From assembly GCA_041916675.1 (NCBI GenBank), contig JAYRZB010000001.1, positions 248,001 through 312,000 on the forward strand: a stretch of DNA of 64,000 nt. The letters are read 5' to 3'. Source of the DNA: JAYRZB01 sp041916675. Lineage in GTDB: Bacteria; Pseudomonadota; Alphaproteobacteria; Rhizobiales; Devosiaceae. The number at the start of each line of letters is the position of its first letter. The first letter of the stretch is position 1. Below the pieces are notes generated by a model. The model worked only from the letters and a program-made list of their open reading frames with translations. It ran no database searches and was not told the DNA's origin. Position numbers and translations under genes: made by a program. Positions 36,677 through 43,903 of this stretch are shown here, piece after piece.

Positions 36677-37909
36677 TCAGAGACCGGACTTGAGGTTCTC
36701 AACCCACTGGGCCTGAGCCACATCGGGGGCCATGTCAGATTTCCAGAACTCGACCATCAGGTCTTCATTCTGCTTCTGCACGTCAGCCGACCAGACCATG
36801 TCACCGGAGGGAACGATGTTGCCACCGGCCAGGATTTCGAGGCCCTTCTTCATGCAGTCGTTGGCAGCGGCGAGGTCAACGTCGCCACGGATCGGGAGCG
36901 AACCTTTCTTCAGGTTGAAGGCAACCTGGACTTCCGGGCTCACCAGTAGCGCTGCGAGACGCTTCTGGGCAGCTTCCTTCTCGGGATCATCGAGCTTGGG
37001 GAAGTAGAAGGCGTCGCCACCAGTCGAGATATACTCATTCAGGCCGATGCCCGGCAGACAGGTATAGTCCTTGCCGGCTACTTCGCCTGCGACCTGGAAT
37101 TCACCCTGAGCCCAGTCACCCATGATCTGGCCGGCGGCTTCGTCGGTGATCACAAGGTTGGTGGCCTGGTTCCAGTCCTGAACGGTCGACTTGGCAGCAA
37201 GCTTGCGGGCATCCGCAGCGGCCTGGAAGACCGCGGCCATTTCCGGACCAGCGGCAGCTTCCATATCCTTGTCAACGTTCACTTTCTTCCACAGATCAAG
37301 CCCACCGACGCCGATGGTCAGGGCGCCAAAAGCCAGGTTCGACTGCCAAGGCTGATTGCCGAGGGCCAATGGGATCTTGCCAGCAGCATCAACCTGCGGC
37401 GCGGTCGCAACAAACTCGTTCCAGTTGGTCGGAACCGGGATGCCCAGGTCTTCATAAACCTTGTTGGAGAGCCACAGCCATTCAGGCGAGTGGATGTTCA
37501 CCGGGGCGCAGTAGATCTTGCCATCCACCGTGCAGGCATCAAGCAGTGAAGGTGGGTACACCACTTCTTTCCAGTTGTTGGCCTCAGCGACATCGGTCAG
37601 ATCGAGCATAAGACCAGCTTCGACCAACTCCAGAGCCTGCTGGCCGTGGTTGAACTGGGTGGCGCCCATCGGGTCACCGCCGGTGATGCGCGAGATCATG
37701 ATCGGGCGGGCGGTACCGCCGCCGCCTGCGATGGCGCCGTCGATCCACTTGTCGCCGGAAGCGTCGAACGCCTTGGCAAGCTCGGCCACGGCTGCGGCTT
37801 CACCGCCAGAAGTCCACCAGTGGGTAACTTCGAGGTCGGTAGCGTATGCAGCAGTGCTGCACATCAGGGCCGCTGCCATGCTGGCAGCGAGCGAAAACTT
37901 CATCATCAT
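36677..37909 (-). CDS. Sugar ABC transporter substrate-binding protein
   Basis: Periplasmic CUT1 binding protein, about 410 residues. A signal peptide ends near residue 22 (CSTAAYA before TDLEVTHWW). The mature start LEVTHWWTSGGEAAAVAEL and the GGGGTARPIMISRITGGDPMG region resemble glucose/mannose binding proteins such as GtsA as I remember them, so glucose or a glucoside is a fair guess. GGGAGG precedes a run of three ATG codons; the first, at 37909, is taken. It is the first gene of the operon, with the operator region and lacI-type gene upstream. Confidence 0.92.
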   Translation of the reverse strand: MMMKFSLAASMAAALMCSTAAYATDLEVTHWWTSGGEAAAVAELAKAFDASGDKWIDGAIAGGGGTARPIMISRITGGDPMGATQFNHGQQALELVEAGLMLDLTDVAEANNWKEVVYPPSLLDACTVDGKIYCAPVNIHSPEWLWLSNKVYEDLGIPVPTNWNEFVATAPQVDAAGKIPLALGNQPWQSNLAFGALTIGVGGLDLWKKVNVDKDMEAAAGPEMAAVFQAAADARKLAAKSTVQDWNQATNLVITDEAAGQIMGDWAQGEFQVAGEVAGKDYTCLPGIGLNEYISTGGDAFYFPKLDDPEKEAAQKRLAALLVSPEVQVAFNLKKGSLPIRGDVDLAAANDCMKKGLEILAGGNIVPSGDMVWSADVQKQNEDLMVEFWKSDMAPDVAQAQWVENLKSGL

Positions 37910-37994
37910 GTATCCTCCCAACGATCCAAGGAGCGGATGCTCCAGCGATTGCCACCTACAACTGGGCTTTCTGTGAAACCGCAGCGTGAAATGG

Positions 37995-38012
37995 CGTGTA
38001 ATCGATTACACG
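37995..38012. promoter_or_regulatory. LacI-type operator O1
   Basis: CGTGTAATCGATTACACG is a perfect 18-bp palindrome centred on CG, the classic LacI/GalR operator form. It lies 86 bp upstream of the binding-protein start and 116 bp upstream of the divergent regulator gene. Confidence 0.75.
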
Positions 38013-38030
38013 CAACCAGGTCCATCCCTG

Positions 38031-38044
38031 TGCAATCGATTTCA
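38031..38044. promoter_or_regulatory. LacI-type operator O2 (imperfect)
   Basis: TGCAATCGATTTCA matches 12 of 14 positions of the O1 core TGTAATCGATTACA and has the same ATCGAT centre. The centres of O1 and O2 are 34 bp apart, about three helical turns, suggesting cooperative binding on one DNA face. Confidence 0.6.
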
Positions 38045-38127
38045 TTTAGATCAGACTATTCTTGCTTGGCTGTCAAGATCGATCTACACAGGGCCATTCT
38101 TTGGCGGAATCCGGGGGGACGCCTTGT

Positions 38128-39156
38128 ATGTCGACACTCGAAAAAATTCCGACTATTCAGGATGTTGCTCGCTACGCCGAGGTATCCACAGCCACGGTTA
38201 GCCGCGCGTTATCCAACCCAGAACGGGTCAGTGAGGCGACGAGAGAACGTGTTGCCGAGGCCGTTGCTGCAACCGGCTACACGATCAACCAGTCGGCCCG
38301 ATCACTCAGAATTCGCGCAGCGCAGACGATTCTGATTGCGCTGCCGAATATCGGCAACCCCTTTTACTCAACCGTTCTCGATGCGGTCGTCCATGAGGCG
38401 GCATCCCGTGGCTATGGCGTGCTCGTGGCCAATCGCGTCGGGTCAGACCAGGCCCAGTGGTTGCGCGAGTACTTCCTGTCCAACCGTGCCGACGGGCTGC
38501 TGTTGTTCGACGGCTCCATGGATCCCCTCGCGTTCAGCCAGATGCCCGGCCCGCGTGGCAGTTTTCCCATGGTCTTCTGCGCCGACGAGAATCCAGGAGA
38601 CAGTCTGAATGCAGTTCTCACCGACAACAAGGAGGCCGCCGTGCGGGCCATCCAGCATTTGATCGGGCTCGGGCATCGTAAAATTGGGCATGTTCACGGG
38701 CCATCAAAGAATGGCTCCCCCGCCGGTCGCATGTTGGGGTATGCGCAAGCCATGCAGGAGGCTGATCTAGAAATTGACCCTGCCTGGATCCTGAACGGCG
38801 ACTTTACTCTCGAGAGCGGGTTTGCAGCGGGGGCGGCTTACCTGCGTTTGGCCGACCGCCCTACCGCTATGTTCTGCTCGAACGACGAGATGGCGATTGG
38901 GTTCATTTCGGCCATCACTAAAGGCGGGCTAGATTGCCCAAAGGACGTTTCCGTTGTCGGCTTCGACGACATCGGCGTTGCGTCTTTTGCTCGACCGGCA
39001 CTGACTACCATGCGTCAGCCTCGCGAAGAAATGGGGCGGCTCGCAACAAAGACCCTGCTTGATATTCTCGAAAGTGGCCATGACCGCGACGAGCCTCTAC
39101 ATGCCGTCGTTCGCTCTGAGCTGATCGTGCGCGCAAGCACAGCGCCGCTGGGATAG
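38128..39156 (+). CDS. LacI family transcriptional regulator of the sugar operon
   Basis: A 342-residue repressor-type protein. The N-terminal helix-turn-helix TIQDVARYAEVSTATVSRAL is at about residues 9-28, followed by the hinge helix NQSARSLR and a periplasmic-binding-protein-like effector domain (LIALPNIGNPFYS; SVVGFDDIGVASFARPALTT). ATG at 38128 is chosen because the HTH begins shortly after and GGGGGGA lies upstream. It is divergent from the sugar operon across two operator-like palindromes, so it very probably controls it and itself. Confidence 0.93.
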   Translation: MSTLEKIPTIQDVARYAEVSTATVSRALSNPERVSEATRERVAEAVAATGYTINQSARSLRIRAAQTILIALPNIGNPFYSTVLDAVVHEAASRGYGVLVANRVGSDQAQWLREYFLSNRADGLLLFDGSMDPLAFSQMPGPRGSFPMVFCADENPGDSLNAVLTDNKEAAVRAIQHLIGLGHRKIGHVHGPSKNGSPAGRMLGYAQAMQEADLEIDPAWILNGDFTLESGFAAGAAYLRLADRPTAMFCSNDEMAIGFISAITKGGLDCPKDVSVVGFDDIGVASFARPALTTMRQPREEMGRLATKTLLDILESGHDRDEPLHAVVRSELIVRASTAPLG

Positions 39157-39201
39157 CTCGGTCTTGGTTTGTTTCAAAGGTTAGGTTAAACCGAGCGCCG
39201 C

Positions 39202-39278
39202 GGCCCCGTAGCTCAACTGGATAGAGCACCTGCCTTCTAAGCAGGTGGTTGCGTGTTCGAGTCACGCCGGGGTCACCA
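39202..39278 (+). tRNA. tRNA-Arg (TCT)
   Basis: A 77-nt cloverleaf with acceptor GGCCCCG/CGGGGTC (one G-T pair), anticodon TCT in loop CTTCTAA, T-arm GTGTTCGAGTCAC and encoded ACCA end. Confidence 0.95.
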
Positions 39279-39306
39279 GTTTTAGAGGCGCGAAGTCCGA
39301 GGGCCG

Positions 39307-39744
39307 CTAGAGCTCAAACTCCATCTGCGCGAACAATGATGGCGTTGTAGATGCAGCCGGTTTCGGCGCTTTCCTGGTCGGCGGGGCGACGGGGGGCTTT
39401 TCTGGCTTAACGGCTTTGGGTGGCTTGCTTTTGGCAGCAGGCGCGACGGTTTTCGGGGCAGGCGTTCGAGGCGACTTTGCGCGCCTGGGCTTCAGGTTAG
39501 CCAGCCACTTCGACATCCCCGGAAAATCAGCATCGTTCAGGCTGTAGAGGTTTTCGCGGCCCACCTTTGCTTCAACCACAAGGCCAGCACTCTTGAGCAC
39601 ACGCAGGTGGCGGGATATGGCGGGCCGGCTTATCGGGAACGCAGCGGCAAGTTCGTGCACTGGATAGGGTCTCTGACGCAGCATGGTGACCATTCTCGAA
39701 CGAACAGCGTCACCCAGAGCGGAGAACTGCACTTCAAACGCCAT
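39307..39744 (-). CDS. ArsR-type winged-helix regulator with a basic Pro/Ala/Lys tail
   Basis: A 145-residue protein. Residues 1-85 form an ArsR-like winged helix: FSALGDAVRSRMVTMLRQRPYPVHEL, then recognition helix SRPAISRHLRVLKSAGLV and a wing ending NLYSLND. No metal-binding cysteines are visible, so a metal sensor is unlikely. Residues 86-140 are a low-complexity tail rich in Lys, Pro and Ala, ending in hydrophobic FAQMEFEL. GGAGGA precedes the ATG. The 3' end faces tRNA-Arg. Confidence 0.85.
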   Translation of the reverse strand: MAFEVQFSALGDAVRSRMVTMLRQRPYPVHELAAAFPISRPAISRHLRVLKSAGLVVEAKVGRENLYSLNDADFPGMSKWLANLKPRRAKSPRTPAPKTVAPAAKSKPPKAVKPEKPPVAPPTRKAPKPAASTTPSLFAQMEFEL

Positions 39745-39861
39745 CGGGATTCCTCCAGAGCCACCTCTGGCTTTTCGTAACGGGCGCGTGACGAGTCAAG
39801 GAACGCCTAGAGCTTTCCCCAGCCATAGAAGCCGGGGAAAGCTCTGGGGCAAGGATGCCGG

Positions 39862-40062
39862 TCAAGCTGGATAGTCACGATGACTCCGCCCCTCTCCCGC
39901 CGGCTCCAGGCCAATGTCCCGGCGAATGTGATTGGAGAGATGTGATGTCGTGTGAATATGGCGTTTGGTCGAGAACAGGTAGGCGAACCAACGCGCGACT
40001 AAACTTACCCGTTGGTGTTGCCGTGATTGCGTCTGTGTTTGTTGAATCCTGGTCAAAGTCAT
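39862..40062 (-). CDS. Small DUF1127-like protein
   Basis: A 66-residue basic protein from the ATG at 40062. The segment VARWFAYLFSTKRHIHTTSH followed by LSNHIRRDIGLEP resembles the arginine-rich DUF1127 (YjiS-like) domain, whose hallmark is a helix with LS..I.RDIGL. DUF1127 proteins in rhizobia have been linked to RNA, phosphate and carbon regulation. The ribosome site is weak and an in-frame start at 40116 is possible. Confidence 0.55.
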   Translation of the reverse strand: MTLTRIQQTQTQSRQHQRVSLVARWFAYLFSTKRHIHTTSHLSNHIRRDIGLEPAGEGRSHRDYPA

Positions 40063-40530
40063 AGCGTTTCCGGGCGCGTGACTACGCACCGGCTCCCAAG
40101 CTGGTGAAAAAAGCAAAATGACAGCCGCAAATGCCCGCAGACGAACAGCGGTTAGATCAATGCGGAACTATCGATGGAATTTTGAGGGTGTCGGCGCCAG
40201 GCGGAACTAAGTCCGCAGCAGGTCAGATTGCCTGATTGCCGGTAAACCATGCACACCAAACGGCGGCGTCAGATAGAACTTTCATGCCCGCCTCCTTGTT
40301 TGGCGTTGATTAGGAGTATGCTTTTACCCGCTGATATCAGATTCTCCAAGCGCCTACGTGACGTACTGTCACACATGGCTCTGCACTGTTGCATTGCGGC
40401 CACATTGGGATGCCAGGTTAGCTCAGTTCGGGATCAATTATCATTTCATTGACGCTGAACCAAAAGGTGCCGCACGCGTTAACCCCTCGCTGCCGAAACC
40501 TCTGAGACAGTGCTGGTAAGGAGAGATGCC
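40063..40530. other. 468-nt region without a firm gene
   Basis: It should hold the promoter of the DUF1127-like gene (minus) and that of the hemolysin III gene (plus). A small imperfect hairpin (GCGGA/TCCGC) lies at 40201-40216. The only coding candidate is a 44-codon frame at 40318-40452. I see no tRNA, repeat or strong terminator. Confidence 0.5.
40318..40452 (+). CDS. Possible 44-residue small protein
   Basis: An ATG follows TTAGGAGT closely, giving a 44-residue product that starts MLLPADIRFSKRLRDVL and has three cysteines. No family is recognised. The spacing between AGGAG and ATG is short (1-2 nt). It could easily be a chance frame. Confidence 0.25.
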   Translation: MLLPADIRFSKRLRDVLSHMALHCCIAATLGCQVSSVRDQLSFH

Positions 40531-41217
40531 GTGAGTGATGCACAGCCCACAGCACAGCGTACCTGGTGGCATAGGCAGCGCCCCTTCACGTTGGCTGAGC
40601 TGATTGCCGATGGCGTCGTGCATGTCATCGGGCTGATTGTCGCGATTGCCGCCGGATCGGTGCTGCTGGCTCTAGCTTTCTACAAGACAGCACCGTCAGA
40701 GGGCCCTGCCCTCGTCATCTACGTCGGCACACTGATATTTGTGTTATCAGCATCTCTTGCCTATAACCTCTGCCCGATCTCGCCAATCAAACGGCATCTT
40801 GCGCGCCTCGATCAGGCGGCCATCTTCCTGTTTATAGCGGGCACTTACACACCGTTCCTCGCCGTGCTCGGCGGCGCACCAATCGCACGTTTGATGATGA
40901 CGCTGGTCTGGGGTGCGGCACTGATTGGGATCGCGCTCAAGCTCATCGTGCCCGATCGATTCGGCCGACTAGCCATCCTGCTCTACCTGGCCATCGGTTG
41001 GAGCGGCGTGCTGGTGTTTCAGACTCTGGCGGCCACACTCCCGCCAACCACGATGTGGCTGATGGTAGCGGGCGGCGTGGTCTACTCGCTCGGAATCATC
41101 TTCCATCTTTGGGAGAAGCTGCACTTCCAAAACGTGCTCTGGCACATATTTGTGGTGATGGGCGCCACCCTGCACCTGGGCGCAATCCTTGATTGCATGG
41201 TGATCAGCCGGTTGTAA
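40531..41217 (+). CDS. Hemolysin III family (PAQR-type) membrane protein
   Basis: A 228-residue protein with seven transmembrane helices. PAQR/hemolysin III features are seen in ADGVVHVIGL, LSASLAYNL, RLDQAAIFLFIAGTYTPF, YSLGIIFHLWEK and ALWHIFVVMGATLH-like end (here LWHIFVVMGATLH). The conserved His, Asp and Ser residues form a putative zinc site. GTG at 40531 is chosen since AAGGAG lies 7 nt upstream. Despite the name, haemolysis is not a general activity; E. coli YqfA/TrhA relates to membrane energetics. Confidence 0.9.
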   Translation: MSDAQPTAQRTWWHRQRPFTLAELIADGVVHVIGLIVAIAAGSVLLALAFYKTAPSEGPALVIYVGTLIFVLSASLAYNLCPISPIKRHLARLDQAAIFLFIAGTYTPFLAVLGGAPIARLMMTLVWGAALIGIALKLIVPDRFGRLAILLYLAIGWSGVLVFQTLAATLPPTTMWLMVAGGVVYSLGIIFHLWEKLHFQNVLWHIFVVMGATLHLGAILDCMVISRL

Positions 41218-41220
41218 CGG

Positions 41221-41694
41221 CTATTTCACAACCCGGTCGTGTTCCAGCCTGTCGCCGGGCTTGAGCCCGATCTCAGCTGCCCTACCCCCAGGAATTTCCA
41301 GCACAAACTGAACCGGCCCCTGCGACGGGATTGATGTGGTGTCATGCGGTATGGCGTTGGCATGCACCGTCCGGACGGTGCCGTCGGCACGAATGAAGAT
41401 CATGTCGAGACCGATCAGCGTATTCTGCATCCAGAATGCGGTTTCACGCTCTTGCTTGAAGTCGAACAGCATGCCGGCATCAGGAGCGAGATCGGTGCGA
41501 TACATCAGCCCTTTAGCTCGGCTTTGAGGTGTGTCGACAACCTCGACCTTGAACTCGTGACGCCCTGTGTCCGTCACCAGTGTGGCGAGGGTATCGTCGG
41601 CGGACGAAATTGTTGGCCAAAGAGCGGCCGCCAACAGAGCGATGGCCATGAGCCAAGACGAGCGCCGGTCCAGATGTCTACGCGTCCGAGTCAT
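41221..41694 (-). CDS. DUF192 family exported protein
   Basis: A 157-residue protein with a signal peptide (LMAIALLAAALWPTISSA). The DUF192 domain follows: FKVEVVDTPQSRAKGLMYRTDL, DAGMLFDFKQERETAFWMQNTLIGLDMIFI and the GDRLEHDRVV end. The function of the family is unknown. The ATG abuts the stop of the double cold-shock gene (TGA then ATG), a pairing that recurs in Hyphomicrobiales as I recall, so they form one operon. Confidence 0.88.
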   Translation of the reverse strand: MTRTRRHLDRRSSWLMAIALLAAALWPTISSADDTLATLVTDTGRHEFKVEVVDTPQSRAKGLMYRTDLAPDAGMLFDFKQERETAFWMQNTLIGLDMIFIRADGTVRTVHANAIPHDTTSIPSQGPVQFVLEIPGGRAAEIGLKPGDRLEHDRVVK

Positions 41695-42321
41695 TCAGTG
41701 TGACGACGGGGCATCGCCCCAGCCATCCGGGCGAATCTCAGCGACCATAAGGCCCTTGGGACCGTTGCCATAGCGCACCAGGACGTATTGGCCTGGACGT
41801 AGCTCAGTGATCCCGAAGCGGCGCAATGTTTCCATATGCACAAACACGTCCGGGCTGCCTTCGCCTTCCGAGAGGAAGCCAAAGCCACGAATGCGGTTGA
41901 ACCACTTGACCTCAAGCCGCACCAATTTGCTTGTTGGCTCTACGGTGACGTGGGTGCGTGGTGGCGGCATCTGCGCGGGATGCCGAGCCGTCGACTCATC
42001 CATCGACAGGATTCGGAAAGCCTGAAGTCCACCGGGGCGATTGAGCGCCTCGACAACAACCCGCGCCCCTTCATAGGCGGTCTGGTAGCCGTCGCGGCGC
42101 AGGCAGGTCACATGCAGCAGCACATCGGGCATGCCGTTGTCGGGAACAATGAAACCGAAGCCCTTGGCGACGTCGAACCACTTGATCGCGCCAGCAACCT
42201 CAATGACGTCCATTGCCTCGTTGGCACCGGGCACGGATTCGATAGAACGGTCACCTGATCCGCCAGCGTCCGGCGAACGGATGCCTGCCTCGTCGGTTTC
42301 CGCTGAAAACTTAGCCCCCAT
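41695..42321 (-). CDS. Protein with two cold-shock domains
   Basis: A 208-residue protein carrying two nucleic-acid-binding CSD folds. The first (GAIKWFDVAKGFGFIVPDN ... DVLLHVTCLRRDGY) is at about residues 45-105. The second (LEVKWFNRIRGFGFLSEGEG ... DVFVHMETLRRFGI) is at about 140-200. The RNP1-like KGFGFI and RGFGFL motifs are intact. A 40-residue acidic/Gly N-terminus precedes them. ATG at 42321 has AAGAAGG upstream; an upstream ATG at 42369 lacks a ribosome site. It leads the DUF192 gene. Confidence 0.88.
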   Translation of the reverse strand: MGAKFSAETDEAGIRSPDAGGSGDRSIESVPGANEAMDVIEVAGAIKWFDVAKGFGFIVPDNGMPDVLLHVTCLRRDGYQTAYEGARVVVEALNRPGGLQAFRILSMDESTARHPAQMPPPRTHVTVEPTSKLVRLEVKWFNRIRGFGFLSEGEGSPDVFVHMETLRRFGITELRPGQYVLVRYGNGPKGLMVAEIRPDGWGDAPSSH

Positions 42322-42529
42322 GACCCACGCCTTCTTGTACTCGGCCCCGCCGCTGTCGGGGTACTCCATAAGACAGCGTCACATTGGCCGATTCAAAGTC
42401 AAAAGTTAAGAACTCGTTTCAACTTTGTTTGTGTTTCCCACTTGCCATACGCAAGCTGCGGGATTGCTTGATGCATTGCACGCGCGATAGGGTCCGCCAC
42501 CTGCAGGCGGCCAACGAAAGGATGCGGCA

Positions 42530-42955
42530 ATGAAATTTCTTCACACCATGGTTCGGGTCACCGATGTTGCCGAAAGTCTCCGGTTCTACTGCGACGGTCT
42601 TGGACTGCGGGAGGTGCGTCGTACGGACAACGAGAAGGGCCGGTACACGCTGATCTTTCTGGCAGCACCCGATGATACCGGCGGCCAAGTCGAGCTGACC
42701 TACAATTGGGATCCCGATCCCACTCCCTATGCCGGCGGCCGCAACTTCGGTCACCTCGCCTATCGTACCAAGGACATCTATGCCCTTTGCGGGCACCTGG
42801 CTGGTATGGGCTACACCATCAATCGCCCCCCGCGGGATGGGCACATGGCATTTGTGCGCTCGCCGGACGCGATCTCGATCGAACTGATTCAGGAAGGTGA
42901 GGCCCTGCCCCCACAAGAGCCCTGGCTTTCAATGAAGAATACCGGTTCCTGGTAG
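42530..42955 (+). CDS. gloA: Lactoylglutathione lyase (glyoxalase I)
   Basis: Detoxifies methylglyoxal with glutathione. The 141-residue VOC-fold protein carries the four metal ligands in context: His in FLHTMVRV (H5), Glu in QVELTYNW, His in FGHLAYRT and Glu in SIELIQEG. AAGGA lies 8 nt before the ATG. It is monocistronic; a perfect 8-bp inverted repeat at 42981-43006 lies just downstream. Confidence 0.94.
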   Translation: MKFLHTMVRVTDVAESLRFYCDGLGLREVRRTDNEKGRYTLIFLAAPDDTGGQVELTYNWDPDPTPYAGGRNFGHLAYRTKDIYALCGHLAGMGYTINRPPRDGHMAFVRSPDAISIELIQEGEALPPQEPWLSMKNTGSW

Positions 42956-42980
42956 CCTCCGGCGCGAGTTTGGAGAGGGT

Positions 42981-43006
42981 TAACCACGTTGCTTAGCGCG
43001 TGGTTA
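42981..43006 (+). other. Stem-loop downstream of gloA
   Basis: TAACCACG pairs perfectly with CGTGGTTA around a 10-nt loop, 26 nt past the gloA stop. No T-run follows. It may end or protect the gloA message. Confidence 0.4.
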
Positions 43007-43088
43007 GCGAAACGAATCGTATTTTACGGGTCATCGTTGACTGACCTTTCGCCCTTCACCGAGCGGCGGAAGGTCTGGATTTTGACCC

Positions 43089-43544
43089 ATGAAGAAGTTG
43101 ATCGTCGCCCTGTCCAGCCTGGTCCTCCTCGGCGGATGTCTTCCTATGGCCATCTTTGCCAGCGGTGGTTACGACGGCTATGGCCAGAACTTTGGAACAT
43201 ATGTCGCCAGTCGGGATGTGAATGCCTTCTGCATCTCCCCCAAATTACGCCTGGCGATCTGGGAGTTCGAGGGCAATTTCGGCAAGAAGATCGTGATGAA
43301 CTCGGGTTATCGCGACCCGTTTCACAATGCCAAGAATGGCGGCGCCAGCGACAGCTACCATATGAAGTGCATGGCGGCCGACTTCTTCATCCCCGGCGTG
43401 CCCAAGGAGCGTCTCATCGCCTTTGCGAGAAGCACTGGGGTTGTCGGCGGGCTGGGATGCTATCCTGGAAAGTCGTTTATCCACATCGACGTAAGGGACC
43501 GTCCGCGCGGATCGCGGGGGCCAGTTACCTTCTCGGGATGCTGA
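43089..43544 (+). CDS. Lipoprotein with peptidase M15-like (D-Ala-D-Ala carboxypeptidase) domain
   Basis: A 151-residue protein. The lipoprotein signal has lipobox LLGGC with Cys17. The M15 domain shows MNSGYRDPFHN, DSYHMKCMAADFF (His and Asp zinc ligands near residues 97-104) and FIHIDVRDR (His ligand near 136). It is probably a cell-wall peptidase anchored to the outer or inner membrane. Extra cysteines (CISP, MKCM, LGCY, SGC) suggest disulphides. It ends 80 nt before tRNA-Glu. Confidence 0.85.
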   Translation: MKKLIVALSSLVLLGGCLPMAIFASGGYDGYGQNFGTYVASRDVNAFCISPKLRLAIWEFEGNFGKKIVMNSGYRDPFHNAKNGGASDSYHMKCMAADFFIPGVPKERLIAFARSTGVVGGLGCYPGKSFIHIDVRDRPRGSRGPVTFSGC

Positions 43545-43624
43545 ACTGCACAAAACCGCGATGGTTTGCAAAATCGGGCTTGCGCATCGCAAACAACCTC
43601 CCTATACGGTGCCCACGCGCTTAG

Positions 43625-43699
43625 GCGCCCTTCGTCTATCGGTTAGGACGCCACCCTTTCACGGTGGAGAGAGGGGTTCGATTCCCCTAGGGCGTACCA
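43625..43699 (+). tRNA. tRNA-Glu (TTC)
   Basis: A 75-nt cloverleaf with acceptor GCGCCCT/AGGGCGT (closing G-T pair), anticodon TTC in loop CTTTCAC, T-arm GGGGTTCGATTCCCC and encoded ACCA end. Confidence 0.94.
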
Positions 43700-43773
43700 G
43701 CACTCCCCAGCAGTTTTGAGGATTGCGCGGCGGCGGTTTCCCGCCGATAGTAGCCGTATTGTCCAAGCGATCC

Positions 43774-43848
43774 GCGCCCATCGTCTAGCGGTCAGGACAC
43801 CGCCCTCTCACGGCGGGAACAGGGGTTCGATTCCCCTTGGGCGCGCCA
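43774..43848 (+). tRNA. tRNA-Glu (CTC)
   Basis: A 75-nt cloverleaf with acceptor GCGCCCA/TGGGCGC, anticodon CTC in loop CTCTCAC, T-arm GGGGTTCGATTCCCC and encoded GCCA end. It lies 74 nt after the TTC isoacceptor and differs at several stem positions. Confidence 0.94.
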
Positions 43849-43903
43849 GTTTTCCAAAATCCATTTCGACCTTTTCGATCACGGCCGCGTTTGGCCTTGC
43901 GTC

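Noticed and set aside
39202..40530. Possible mobile island after tRNA-Arg
   Set aside because: There is no integrase or attachment repeat. The neighbouring ArsR and DUF1127-like genes look like ordinary chromosomal genes.
43625..43848. Twin tRNA-Glu genes as an integration site of a genomic island
   Set aside because: No integrase, no partial tRNA repeat downstream and no change in gene character were found; only the GT90 gene is unusual.
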